In this document: positions 38,960 to 48,059 of the stretch, in pieces | Layout of the letters: each line of letters begins with the position of its first letter | How positions within the stretch are numbered: position 1 is the first letter of the stretch | DNA from: Acidimicrobiia bacterium | Lineage (GTDB): Bacteria; Actinomycetota; Acidimicrobiia; IMCC26256; JAMXLJ01 | Direction of reading: 5' to 3' | Length of the DNA stretch: 64,000 nucleotides | Assembly (NCBI GenBank): GCA_024281095.1 | Contig: JAMXLJ010000070.1 | Location: forward strand, 1 to 64,000 | Notes under the pieces: generated by a model | What the model saw: only the letters and a program-made list of their open reading frames with translations | Database searches by the model: none | Told to the model about the DNA's origin: nothing | Position numbers and translations under genes: made by a program

Positions 38960-40300
38960 GTGCGCCGGACCGTGGGCGTCGCCTTCGTGGCGCTCACGTT
39001 CCTTGCGGTCGCGGTCGCACCGGCGTTTTCGGCCACCACGAAGCCGGTGGTCTACGAGGTCCCCGTCACCGGTGTCGTGGACCCGCTCGTCGCCCGCATG
39101 GTGAACCGTGGCATCAATCAGGCTCGTGATGCGCATGCGGCCGCGGTGCTCGTGCGTCTCGACACGCCCGGCGGTCTCGACTCGTCGATGCGATCCATCA
39201 TCAAGGCGATCCAGCGATCGCGCGTGCCCGTGATCTGCTGGGTCGGGCCGCCCGGCTCGAGGGCCGCGTCCGCGGGCACGTTCATCCTGATCGGCTGCCC
39301 GGTCGCGTCCATGGCGCCCGGTACGAACGTCGGTGCCGCCCATCCCGTCGGCATCACCGGCGACGTGCTTTCGACGAAGGTCACCAACGACGCGGCCGCG
39401 TACATTCGCTCGCTGGCCGAGAGCCGCGGCCGAAACGCCGACTGGGGTGAGCGGGCCGTGCGCGACTCGGTGAGCATCTCCGCGAGTGAGGCCGTGCGCA
39501 TCCACGTCGCCGACCTCCTCGCTCCGGATCGTGTGACGCTGTTGCGTACACTCGACGAGCACCCCGTCGAGACGGCCGCCGGCCCCGTGAACCTGCACCT
39601 CACGGGAGCGTCGATCCACGTCGTGCACCTCACCCTCGGCGAATCGATCCTGCACCTGATCGACGATCCGAACATCGCGTTCCTGTTGTTCGTCGCCGGC
39701 ATCGCCATGATCGTGCTCGCCGCGATTCATCACGGCATCCACGTGTACGGCGTCGTCGGTCTGGTGCTCCTGCTGTCTTCGCTCGTCGTGTTCTCCGTGC
39801 TGCCGGTGAACGTGGCCGGCCTCGTGCTGCTCGTTGCCGCGTTCGTGCTGTTCGTCGTCGATCTCAAGCTGCACCTGCACGGCGCGCCCGTCATCGCAGG
39901 CATCGTCGCCTTCGTGTTCGGAGGCCTGTACCTCTACAACGGCGCGGTTCCGAACGCGCGAGTCTCGCGGCCATTGGTCTTTGCGCTCGCGGCTGTCTTC
40001 GCGGGCTTGTTCTTCCTCGCCGTGCGTGCCGTGATGCGCTCGCACCATGCACCGCTGCAGTCGAACCGGCCGGTGGCCGGCTCGCACGGCGTCGTGGTGC
40101 GCGATCTGAATCCCGCCGGTGTGGTGCGGGTGAACAGCGAGGAGTGGACCGCCCGGCTGACCGGTGACGCGCCGGCGCCGGCCGCGGCGGGCACGTCGGT
40201 ACGTGTGGTGGGCATGACGGGCCTCACGCTCGAGGTGGTCCCGGATGCCGTGGACGGCGAGGCCCGACCGGCCGAGCCCGGTGCGGAGGTGAGCCGTTGA
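38960..40300 (+). CDS. NfeD-type membrane serine protease (ClpP class)
   Basis: A 446-residue NfeD1b protein. It has a signal peptide (VAFVALTFLAVAVAPAFSA), a ClpP/SppA-like domain with Ser104 (SRAASAGTF) and a likely catalytic Lys140 (TKVTNDAAAYI), then five or so membrane helices (about residues 225-355), and a C-terminal OB-fold NfeD domain. In the archaeal homologue the protease cleaves stomatin, and here the next gene, overlapping by four bases, is exactly such a stomatin. GTG 38960 has no clear Shine-Dalgarno. Confidence 0.9.
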   Translation: MRRTVGVAFVALTFLAVAVAPAFSATTKPVVYEVPVTGVVDPLVARMVNRGINQARDAHAAAVLVRLDTPGGLDSSMRSIIKAIQRSRVPVICWVGPPGSRAASAGTFILIGCPVASMAPGTNVGAAHPVGITGDVLSTKVTNDAAAYIRSLAESRGRNADWGERAVRDSVSISASEAVRIHVADLLAPDRVTLLRTLDEHPVETAAGPVNLHLTGASIHVVHLTLGESILHLIDDPNIAFLLFVAGIAMIVLAAIHHGIHVYGVVGLVLLLSSLVVFSVLPVNVAGLVLLVAAFVLFVVDLKLHLHGAPVIAGIVAFVFGGLYLYNGAVPNARVSRPLVFALAAVFAGLFFLAVRAVMRSHHAPLQSNRPVAGSHGVVVRDLNPAGVVRVNSEEWTARLTGDAPAPAAAGTSVRVVGMTGLTLEVVPDAVDGEARPAEPGAEVSR

Positions 40301-41235
40301 CTGCGGTCCTGATCGTCGTAGGCGTCTTCGTGTTGCTCGTGCTCATCGTCTTGTGGTCGTCGGTCAAGGTGGTACGCGAGTACCAGCGGATCGTGGTCTT
40401 CCGCCTCGGGCGGATGATCGGGCTGCGCGGGCCGGGGATCGTGCTGATCATCCCGTTCGTCGATCGGCCCGTGTGGGTGGACCTGCGCGAGTTCTATCTC
40501 GAGATCCCACACCAGACGGCGATCACGAAGGACAACGCGCCCATCTCCATCGACTTCATCACGTTCTTCAAGGTGGTCGACGCGCAGGCGAGCGTGGTAC
40601 AGGTGGCGAACTTCACCGGCGCGGCACAGAACATCGCGGCGACGACGTTGCGATCGGTCGTCGGTGACATCAGCCTCGACGACGTGCTCGCCAAGCGCGA
40701 CGAGATCAACACGATCCTGCGGACGAAGCTCGACGAGATCACCGAACGGTGGGGCGTCAAGGTGACGAACGTCGAGATCCGCGAGATCATCCCGCCTCCC
40801 GCGGTCCAGGAGGCCATGACCCGCCAGATGTCGGCCGAGCGCACGCGACGCGCGGTCGTCACCGAGGCCGAGGGCGACAAGGCGGCCCAGATCCTGCGGG
40901 CCGAGGGTGAGCAGCAGGCGGCTGTGTTGCAGGCCGAGGGTCAGCGTCAGGCGAACATCCTGCAGGCCGAAGGCGAGAAGCAGGCCGCGTTGTTGCGGGC
41001 CGAGGGCTTCGCGTCCGCGTTGCGCGCGGTATTCGAGGCGGCGAGCACCGTGGACGCGAAGACGATGGGCATCCAGTACCTCGAGGCGTTGAAGGCGCTC
41101 GGCGCGTCACCGTCGACCAAGTTCGTGCTTCCGCTCGAGCTGACCGGCGTGCTGTCGGGCCTCGCTTCGTACACGGGCCAGGCCTTCAACGGCGCGGCTG
41201 AAGGCGCAAAGCCGGTCTCGCGGGCCGAGGAGTAG
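40297..41235 (+). CDS. SPFH/Band 7 stomatin-like protein
   Basis: A 312-residue stomatin/prohibitin-family protein: an N-terminal membrane helix (VLIVVGVFVLLVLIVLW), the SPFH core (EYQRIVVFRLGRMIGLRGPG), and a long coiled coil of EAEG/QAEG repeats (ILRAEGEQQAAVLQAEGQ). It assembles into rings at the membrane and pairs with NfeD in microdomain quality control. TTG 40297 overlaps the NfeD stop (TTGA), so the two are translated in tandem. Confidence 0.93.
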   Translation: MTAVLIVVGVFVLLVLIVLWSSVKVVREYQRIVVFRLGRMIGLRGPGIVLIIPFVDRPVWVDLREFYLEIPHQTAITKDNAPISIDFITFFKVVDAQASVVQVANFTGAAQNIAATTLRSVVGDISLDDVLAKRDEINTILRTKLDEITERWGVKVTNVEIREIIPPPAVQEAMTRQMSAERTRRAVVTEAEGDKAAQILRAEGEQQAAVLQAEGQRQANILQAEGEKQAALLRAEGFASALRAVFEAASTVDAKTMGIQYLEALKALGASPSTKFVLPLELTGVLSGLASYTGQAFNGAAEGAKPVSRAEE

Positions 41236-41241
41236 CCGGGG

Positions 41242-41263
41242 CGGACGGGGCACCGCCCGCTGC
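41242..41263. repeat. Family A element, single arm
   Basis: Twenty of 21 bases (CGGACGGGGCACCGCCCGCTG) equal the reverse complement of the right arm of family A copy 2. No second arm follows; a family C element begins two bases later. Lies between convergent genes. Confidence 0.65.
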
Positions 41264-41265
41264 GT

Positions 41266-41307
41266 CGGGACGATCTTCCGCTCATTCGGCGGGAAATCGA
41301 CCCAACT
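41266..41307. repeat. Family C palindromic element, copy 2
   Basis: CGGGACGAT on the left and AATCGACCCAACT on the right enclose about 20 bases; 12 of 15 arm positions pair. Sequence matches copies at 11672 and 49368. Confidence 0.65.
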
Positions 41308-41337
41308 GCGGGAAGGGTCGGAAGTGCGGGGTCGCGG

Positions 41338-44052
41338 TCAGATGGCCCGCATGCGGCGGAGGCCCTGGAGCGGGCTCTCGGTCGGCGGCACCAAACGGAT
41401 TCGTGCGTCGACGACGGCGGCGCCCCGCGGCGACGCGATGACCGGGTTGCAGTCCATCTCGGCGATCTCGGGGATCGCGTCGGCGAGCCGCCCGACGCGA
41501 AGCACGACGTCTTCCAACGCGGCGACGTCGACCGCAGGTGCACCGCGATAACCCATCAGCATCGGCGAAGTCTTCAGCGAGCGCACCACCTCGTGGGCGT
41601 CGACGTCGGTGATCGGGACGATCCGCAACGCGGTGTCGCGCAACAGCTCGGCCGCGGTGCCGCCCATGCCGAAGAGCACCAGCGGTCCGAACGACGGATC
41701 GTGCGTGATCCCCACGATCGTCTCCACACCGGGCTCGACCATTGTCTGTACGACCGCGCCCCCCATCGCGTCGCCGAGCCGTGCCGCCATCGCGCGGAAC
41801 GCTTCACGCACCGCGTCGGGAGACGTCAGCCCGAGCGTCACCGCACCGACGTCGCTCTTGTGCACGATCGCGCCCGAAGCCGCCTTCAACGCGACCGGAA
41901 ACCCGAGCTTCGCGGCGACCGCGGCGGCGTCGTCGGCGGTGCCGGCGCGCTCGAGGCGCGCGTTCGGGATGCCGAAGCATGAGCACAGCTCCATGGCGAC
42001 GTCGGGATCGAGCCACAGCCCGTCGGGGTGGCCGCGTAACGCGTCGGTCACCAGTGTTCGAGCCCGTTCGACGTCGATTCCCCCGATTGCGGGCACGCTG
42101 CCGGCCGGGCGCCGCAGCCATTCGGCGTGGGCAGCGGCCCGGGCCAGTGCCGCCGCGGCCGACTCGGGGAACGCGTACGACGGGATCCGCCGGCCGTGGT
42201 CGACGGCGTCGCCGGCTTCGGTCGCGAGGCCCTGCCGGCCGAGGAAGCACGCGACGACCGGTTTGTCGCCTGCATCTGCGGCGCCGGCGTTGATGGCGGC
42301 CGCAACCTCGTCGGCTCGCGTGACGAGCGGGGGGACGAAGATCACCACGAGCGCGTCGATTCCGGGATCGGCGAGCACCGTGCGGACCGCGCGCTCGTAC
42401 ACCTCCGCGCTCGCCGACGCGACGAGATCGACGGGGTTGCCCACGCTTGCGTCGGGCGACACGAACTTCCGCAGCGCGACCTGGGTCGCAGCTGCGAGCT
42501 CGGGCACCTCGAGGCCCGCGCCCTCGCACGCGTCGGCGGCGAGGATCCCCGGACCGCCACCGTTGCTCACGATCGCAACCCGTCGCCCCGGTGGGAGCGG
42601 CTGGTTCACGAGCACCTGGGCCGTGTCGAAGAGCTGCTCCATCGTGTCGACCCGGATGACGCCTGCCTGGCGGAACAGCGCGTCGACCGCGACGTCGGGC
42701 GTCGCGAGCGCCGCGGTGTGCGACGATGCCGCGCGCGTGCCGGCTCGGGAACGGCCGCTCTTCACCGCGACGATCGGCTTCGTACGCGAGATCCTCCGTG
42801 CCAGCCGGGCGAACTTACGCGGGTTCCCGAACGACTCGAGATACAGGAGGATCACGTCGGTGCCGGGGTCGTCTTCCCAGTGCTGCATCAGGTCGTTGCT
42901 GGACACGTCGGCCTTGTTGCCGACCGAGACGAACGACGAGACACCGAGCCCGATCGCACTCGCCTGCGCGAGCAACTCGATGCCGAGCGCGCCGGACTGC
43001 GACGAGAACGCCACCCGGCCCGGCCTCGGCGTGAAGGGCGCGAACGTGCCGTTCATGCGGACGGCGCGATCCGTGTTGACCACGCCCATGCAGTTGGGCC
43101 CGACCAGGCGCATGCCGTGACGGCGTGCGATCTCGGCGACCTGGCGTTCTGCGGCGCGGCCCTCGGCCCCCGTCTCGGCGAAGCCGGCGGTGATGATGAC
43201 GAGCCCGTTGACCCGCTTCTGGGCACATTCCCTCACGACGTCGAGCACGTGCGGCGCGGGAACCGTGATGATTGCGACGTCGATATCGTCCGGAATGGCG
43301 AGCACGCTGGGCCAGGCACGGACGCTCGCAATGGAGGCGGCCGTCGGATGAACCGGATAGACGGGGCCGTTGAAGCCACCGGCGATGAGGTTCCGGAACA
43401 GCTCGTGGCCGATCGTGTTCGGCTGCCGACTGGCGCCGATCACCGCGATCGAACGCGGTGCGAGCAACCTCGCCATCGAGCGGGCTTCCGCCTGGTGCTC
43501 GCGCTGGTCCTGCGCGGCGCGTGATGCCGCGGTCGGCGCGATCGGGAACGCGAGCTCGACGACGCCTTCGGCGAACTGCCGGTCGACCTCGAAGCCGGCG
43601 TTCCGGAACACTTCGAGCATCTTGCGGTTCTGCGGCAGGGTCGACGCGACGAACCGGGTGATGCCCTGCTGGCGTGCGATGCCGGCGAGATGCTCCAGCA
43701 TCAGCGTGCCGAGGCCGCGACCCTGCTGGTCATCCTGGACCGTGAACGCGACCTCCGCCCTCGTGGGGTCGTTCAGCCGGTCGTAGCGAGCGACCGCGAC
43801 GATGTCGTCGCCGAGCTCGGCGACGAGAGCAAGAGTCTCGTCGTAGTCGACGCTCGTCAGACGTTCGAGCTGCCGAGCCGACGGGGCGGAGACCGGCGAG
43901 AAGAACCGAAGGTAGATGGAGTCGGCCGACATCCGTTGATAGAGCGCGAGGAGCGCATCGTCGTCTTCGGGACGGATCGGCCTGATGTGCACCGTGCCGC
44001 CGTCGGCGAGCACGACGTCGGACTCCCACTGCGCGGGGTAGGCAGCCGGCAT
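41338..44052 (-). CDS. GNAT acetyltransferase fused to NDP-forming acyl-CoA synthetase
   Basis: A 904-residue fusion. Residues 1-175 are a GNAT domain (RPIRPEDDDALLALYQRM, then DQQGRGLGTLMLEHL). A CoA-binding domain (IAVIGASRQPNTIGHELF), a succinyl-CoA-ligase-like domain with the phospho-His loop region, and an ATP-grasp domain (PVALKAASGAIVHKSDVGAVTLGL) follow. This is the Pat family of lysine acetyltransferases, with the GNAT at the N-terminus instead of the C-terminal position of Salmonella Pat. It probably controls acetyl-CoA synthetase. ATG 44052 is set by a TACGCT -10 eight bases upstream. Confidence 0.9.
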   Translation of the reverse strand: MPAAYPAQWESDVVLADGGTVHIRPIRPEDDDALLALYQRMSADSIYLRFFSPVSAPSARQLERLTSVDYDETLALVAELGDDIVAVARYDRLNDPTRAEVAFTVQDDQQGRGLGTLMLEHLAGIARQQGITRFVASTLPQNRKMLEVFRNAGFEVDRQFAEGVVELAFPIAPTAASRAAQDQREHQAEARSMARLLAPRSIAVIGASRQPNTIGHELFRNLIAGGFNGPVYPVHPTAASIASVRAWPSVLAIPDDIDVAIITVPAPHVLDVVRECAQKRVNGLVIITAGFAETGAEGRAAERQVAEIARRHGMRLVGPNCMGVVNTDRAVRMNGTFAPFTPRPGRVAFSSQSGALGIELLAQASAIGLGVSSFVSVGNKADVSSNDLMQHWEDDPGTDVILLYLESFGNPRKFARLARRISRTKPIVAVKSGRSRAGTRAASSHTAALATPDVAVDALFRQAGVIRVDTMEQLFDTAQVLVNQPLPPGRRVAIVSNGGGPGILAADACEGAGLEVPELAAATQVALRKFVSPDASVGNPVDLVASASAEVYERAVRTVLADPGIDALVVIFVPPLVTRADEVAAAINAGAADAGDKPVVACFLGRQGLATEAGDAVDHGRRIPSYAFPESAAAALARAAAHAEWLRRPAGSVPAIGGIDVERARTLVTDALRGHPDGLWLDPDVAMELCSCFGIPNARLERAGTADDAAAVAAKLGFPVALKAASGAIVHKSDVGAVTLGLTSPDAVREAFRAMAARLGDAMGGAVVQTMVEPGVETIVGITHDPSFGPLVLFGMGGTAAELLRDTALRIVPITDVDAHEVVRSLKTSPMLMGYRGAPAVDVAALEDVVLRVGRLADAIPEIAEMDCNPVIASPRGAAVVDARIRLVPPTESPLQGLRRMRAI

Positions 44053-44060
44053 CGCGAGCG

Positions 44061-44066
44061 AGCGTA
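44061..44066 (-). promoter_or_regulatory. -10 element, GNAT-synthetase gene
   Basis: Leftward TACGCT, eight bases before ATG 44052. Confidence 0.55.
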
Positions 44067-44122
44067 CTTCGCCGGAGCCGTCCGTCCCGCGGCGCCGCGC
44101 GACCGGTGGCACCAGCGCCGAG

Positions 44123-44128
44123 TAGCTT
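44123..44128 (+). promoter_or_regulatory. -10 element, P-type ATPase gene
   Basis: TAGCTT, six bases before GTG 44135; leaderless. Confidence 0.6.
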
Positions 44129-44134
44129 CACGGC

Positions 44135-46534
44135 GTGACCGCGCTCCCAGCACCGGTCGAGTCGCGCGAGGGCGACGGCGCCTTCGTCACGCCGCCGACG
44201 GGATTGAGCGCGGCCGAGGTGGCGTCGCGCGTCGAGCGCGGCCTCGTGAACGACACCGGCGAACGAACGAGCCGCACGTTCGCCGAGATCGTGCGCGCCA
44301 ACGTGTTCACACGGTTCAACGCGCTCCTCGGCTCACTCTTCGTCGTGATCCTGATCGTCGGCCACGTGCAGGATTCGTTGTTCGGGATCGTCCTGGTCAC
44401 CAACGCACTCATCGGCATCGTGCAGGAAGTGAGGGCGAAGCGCACTCTCGACCATCTCGCGGTGTTGAACGCCCCGCGTGCGCGCGTGGTCCGCGACGGC
44501 GCGCCGGTCGAGATCCCGGTGGATCAAGTCGTGCTCGACGATCTGCTCGAGTTGCGTACAGGGGACCAGGTGCCGGCCGACGGAACGGTCCGCGTGTCGC
44601 AAGGCTTGGAGCTCGACGAGTCGTTGCTCACCGGAGAGTCGGATCCCGTGCCGAAGCAGCCTGGAGACGAGGCGCTGTCAGGAAGCTTCGTCGTGGCCGG
44701 GGCCGGGCGAATGCAGGCGACCCGGGTCGGCGCCGACGCCTACGCGCGCCGGCTCGCTGACGAGGCGCGCCGGTTCACCGTTGTGCGTTCCGAGCTCGTC
44801 GACGCGATCAACAGGATCCTCAAATGGGTGACGTGGGCGATCGTGCCGACTGCCGCGGTGCTGGCGCTGAGCCAGTTCAAGGCCACCAGCGGCTGGCGGG
44901 AGGCGATGAGCGGCACGATCGCCGGCGTGGTCGGCATGGTGCCCGAGGGCCTCGTGCTGCTCACGAGCATCGCCTTCGCCGTCGCCGCGGTCACGTTGGC
45001 ACGGCGGCGGGTGCTGGTGCAGGAGTTGCCCGCCGTCGAGGGTCTCGCCCGCGTTGACGTTGTCTGCCTCGACAAGACCGGCACACTCACCGAAGGAGAC
45101 GTCGCGCTCGACGGCATCGAGCCGCTCGCCGACATGGACCCCGCTCCCGCGCTCGGCGCGCTCGCCTCGGACCCGAACCGCAACGCGACGCTGGCCGCGA
45201 TCGCGGAGGCGTTCCCGCCGCCCGACCCGCCGTGGACCCGGAGCGGCACGATCGCGTTCTCGTCGTCGCGCAAGTGGAGCGCCGCGAGCTTCGACGGTCA
45301 CGGATCGTGGGTCATCGGAGCGCCCGAGATGGTGCTCGCCGGCGTCGCCCCGTCGGATCCCGTGCGGGCCCGAGCCGACGAGCTCGCGGCACGCGGCAGG
45401 AGAGTGTTGGTGCTCGCGTATTCCGACTCGCCGCTCGTGGGCGAGAGTCTCCCCGAGCCGCTCACCCCGGTGTGCCTCGTCATGCTCGAGGAGAAGGTCC
45501 GGCCGGACGCCGCGGACACGCTGCGGTACTTCACCGAGCAGGGCGTGACGCTCAAGGTCATCTCCGGCGACAACCCCCGCACCGTCGGTGCCGTCGCGCA
45601 GCGGGTCGGCCTCCCGGGCGCAGATGACCCGGTCGACGCGCGCGAGCTGCCCGAGGGCGGCGACGAGCTCGCCGAGGTGATGGAAGCCCATTCGGTGTTC
45701 GGCCGCGTGACGCCGCACCAGAAGCGCGCCATCGTCGCCGCCTTGCAGTCGCGCGGACACGTCGTCGCGATGACCGGCGACGGCGTGAACGACGCACTCG
45801 CTCTCAAGGACGCGGACATCGGCATCGCCATGGGGTCCGGTGCCGCCGCGACGCGTGCGGTCGCGCAGTTGGTGCTCCTCGACAGTGAGTTCGCGACGAT
45901 GCCCGGTGTCGTCGCGGAGGGACGGCGGGTCATCGCGAACATCGAGCGTGTCGCGAACCTCTTCATCACGAAGACCTTCTACGTGATGCTCCTCGCGATC
46001 GCGATCGGCATTGTCCGCTGGCCGTTCCCGTTCCTGCCCCGACACCTCACGATCGTGAGCTCGTTGACCATCGGAATCCCGGCGTTCTTCCTGTCGCTCG
46101 CGCCGAACTCGCGCCGGTACGTGCCCGGATTCATCAGACGCGTGCTGCGCTTCACCGGGCCGACGGGCGCGCTCGGTGCCGGCGCCGTGCTCGTCGCCTA
46201 CTGGATCGCCCGCTCCAACGGGGTGACGCTCACCGAGGCGAGAACGGTCGCGACTGTCGTGCTCATCACGTACGCGATGTGGGTGCTGCTGGTGCTGGCG
46301 CGGCCGCTCAACTGGTGGCGCGGGCTTCTCGTTCTCGTGATGGCCGCGGCCTTCGTCGTCGTGATGGCCGTGCCGGGTCTGCGCGACTTCTACGCACTCG
46401 AGCTTCCCGCCACCGACGTGGTCGTCGAGACGCTCCTCGTCGCTGCGGGGGCGATCGTGGCGCTCGAGATCTTGTTGCGCGCGACGAGGTCGGCGCCCGC
46501 TGAGGCCGTTCCGCTGCGCAGCCGCTCCGCTTGA
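44135..46534 (+). CDS. P-type cation-transporting ATPase (CtpE-like)
   Basis: A 799-residue P-type ATPase: LLTGES actuator motif, PEGL in membrane helix 4 (GMVPEGLVLLTS), phosphorylated Asp313 in DKTGTLTEGD, and TGDGVNDALALKDADIGIAMGSG. There is no N-terminal metal-binding domain. Length and the GMVPEGL signature match mycobacterial CtpE, a calcium importer; the ion here is an inference. About eight to ten membrane helices are seen. Divergent from the acetyltransferase fusion and convergent with ackA. Confidence 0.9.
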   Translation: MTALPAPVESREGDGAFVTPPTGLSAAEVASRVERGLVNDTGERTSRTFAEIVRANVFTRFNALLGSLFVVILIVGHVQDSLFGIVLVTNALIGIVQEVRAKRTLDHLAVLNAPRARVVRDGAPVEIPVDQVVLDDLLELRTGDQVPADGTVRVSQGLELDESLLTGESDPVPKQPGDEALSGSFVVAGAGRMQATRVGADAYARRLADEARRFTVVRSELVDAINRILKWVTWAIVPTAAVLALSQFKATSGWREAMSGTIAGVVGMVPEGLVLLTSIAFAVAAVTLARRRVLVQELPAVEGLARVDVVCLDKTGTLTEGDVALDGIEPLADMDPAPALGALASDPNRNATLAAIAEAFPPPDPPWTRSGTIAFSSSRKWSAASFDGHGSWVIGAPEMVLAGVAPSDPVRARADELAARGRRVLVLAYSDSPLVGESLPEPLTPVCLVMLEEKVRPDAADTLRYFTEQGVTLKVISGDNPRTVGAVAQRVGLPGADDPVDARELPEGGDELAEVMEAHSVFGRVTPHQKRAIVAALQSRGHVVAMTGDGVNDALALKDADIGIAMGSGAAATRAVAQLVLLDSEFATMPGVVAEGRRVIANIERVANLFITKTFYVMLLAIAIGIVRWPFPFLPRHLTIVSSLTIGIPAFFLSLAPNSRRYVPGFIRRVLRFTGPTGALGAGAVLVAYWIARSNGVTLTEARTVATVVLITYAMWVLLVLARPLNWWRGLLVLVMAAAFVVVMAVPGLRDFYALELPATDVVVETLLVAAGAIVALEILLRATRSAPAEAVPLRSRSA

Positions 46535-46549
46535 CCGCGCGAACGGGGC

Positions 46550-47764
46550 TTACCTGCTCTCGCCGCGACTGAGCACGGACACCGCGTCGCGCGCGGCGAC
46601 GCTTGCTTCGTCGACGTGAACGACCCACGCCGCGACCCGTGAGCCGGACGCGTCGACCCGTCCCTCGCGTCCGCCCGTCGTGGCGTCGTTGCGCTCGTGA
46701 TCGAGCTCGATCCCGGCCCAGCTCATCCCCTCGAGGATGCGTCGCCGCACCTCCGCCGCGTGCTCGCCGATGCCGCCGCCGAACGCGACCGCGTCGAGGC
46801 CGCCGAGCACCGTCATGTACGCGCCCACGTACTTGCGCGCGCGGTAGCAGAAGAGGTCGACGGCCAACGCGGCGCGGGAGTCGCCGGTCGCCTCGGCTGC
46901 GAGCAGATCCCGCATGTCCCGGGACCGGCCCGACACGCCCAGCAGGCCGGAGCGGGTGTTCAGCTGATCTTCCACGTGGCCGATCGAGACGTGCTGGGCG
47001 CCGGCGAGGTACGCGGGAAGGCTGGGGTCGACGTCGCCCGAGCGTGTCCCCATGACCAGGCCTTCGAGTGGTGTCAGCCCCATCGACGTGTCGACCGATC
47101 GCCCCCGGTGGACGGCGGTGGCCGAACAGCCGTTGCCGAGTTGGAGCGTGACGAGCCGGTCCGGCGCCGCTCCATCGCGACTCAGTGCGGTCACGCGTTC
47201 GGTGATCGAGCGATGTGCGAGGCCATGAAAGCCGTACCGGCGAACATGGTGCCGCTCGGCTACGTCGAGATCGATCGCGTAGCGCGCGGCCCGGTTGGGC
47301 ATGGTCGCGTGGAAGGCGGTGTCGAACACCGCCACCATCGGCAGCTCGCCGCCCAGTGCGTCTCGTGACGCGCGCAACGCGGCGAGGGCCGGGCGGTTGT
47401 GCAGCGGCGCGAGCGTGGTCGCCTCGGTGATCTCGCGCAGTACGTCGTCGTCGATGATCGCGGCCTCGACGACGCGTGTTCCCCCGTGCACGATGCGGTG
47501 CGCGACTGCGTCGAAACCGCGCGTCCTCGGATGACCGGCGCCGGTGAGCCACCTCAGCACGACTCGGATCGCTTCACCGTGATCGTCGGCCACCACGTCC
47601 TCGTCGACGGTGGACTCGCCTGCCTGGGCGCGGAGCACCGGTGATGCGCCGATGCGTTCGATCTCTCCGCGTGCCGGTCGGTCGACGATCTCTCCGCTGC
47701 TGTCGAGCACCATCACGTCGAATTTCAGAGACGAGCTCCCACAGTTGACCATCAGCAGTTCCAC
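46550..47764 (-). CDS. ackA: Acetate kinase
   Basis: A 404-residue acetate kinase: MVNCGSSSLKFDV near the N-terminus, HRIVHGGTR, FDTAFHATMP, YGFHGLAHRS, LGNGCSATAV and FGGGIGEHA. It interconverts acetyl phosphate and acetate with ADP/ATP. Pta or phosphoketolase genes, usual partners, are not adjacent. GTG 47764 fits the family start; ATG 47752 is a shorter alternative. The 295 bases upstream, to the divergent regulator gene, hold no gene I can support. Confidence 0.95.
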   Translation of the reverse strand: MELLMVNCGSSSLKFDVMVLDSSGEIVDRPARGEIERIGASPVLRAQAGESTVDEDVVADDHGEAIRVVLRWLTGAGHPRTRGFDAVAHRIVHGGTRVVEAAIIDDDVLREITEATTLAPLHNRPALAALRASRDALGGELPMVAVFDTAFHATMPNRAARYAIDLDVAERHHVRRYGFHGLAHRSITERVTALSRDGAAPDRLVTLQLGNGCSATAVHRGRSVDTSMGLTPLEGLVMGTRSGDVDPSLPAYLAGAQHVSIGHVEDQLNTRSGLLGVSGRSRDMRDLLAAEATGDSRAALAVDLFCYRARKYVGAYMTVLGGLDAVAFGGGIGEHAAEVRRRILEGMSWAGIELDHERNDATTGGREGRVDASGSRVAAWVVHVDEASVAARDAVSVLSRGESR

Positions 47765-48005
47765 GCAACGATGTTCGCTCCTCGCCGTTTGCACTTCCAG
47801 ACAGGCTCGCGCTCTCGTCCGGCGTTCCCGCCCCGAGCGGCTCACGGAGGGCCGTCCACCATGCGCTCCCAGCGACCCAGATGCCTCGACGCGCGTCCCC
47901 CTTGCGGGGTGGCCGCGGGCCGCCGTCCTGGCTCCAGAGCGCGAACGTCCATGCTGACGTGACCCGATGTCGCCGGCGTACCCGTGACGCCCCCGATGCG
48001 GCCGG

Positions 48006-48011
48006 TAGGCT
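48006..48011 (+). promoter_or_regulatory. Possible -10 element, regulator gene at 48060
   Basis: TAGGCT with GTGACG 16 bases upstream; the leader would be about 40 bases and contain the Shine-Dalgarno GAGGTGA. Confidence 0.4.
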
Positions 48012-48059
48012 CGACACCGACGCGGAGCGGTCTCGCGCCGACGCAGATCGAGGTGACGC

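Noticed and set aside
38762-40087. Leftward frame continuing the PilZ gene through the whole NfeD gene
   Set aside because: The extension lies antiparallel to a well-supported NfeD coding region; the PilZ start at 38761 has its own -10 element.
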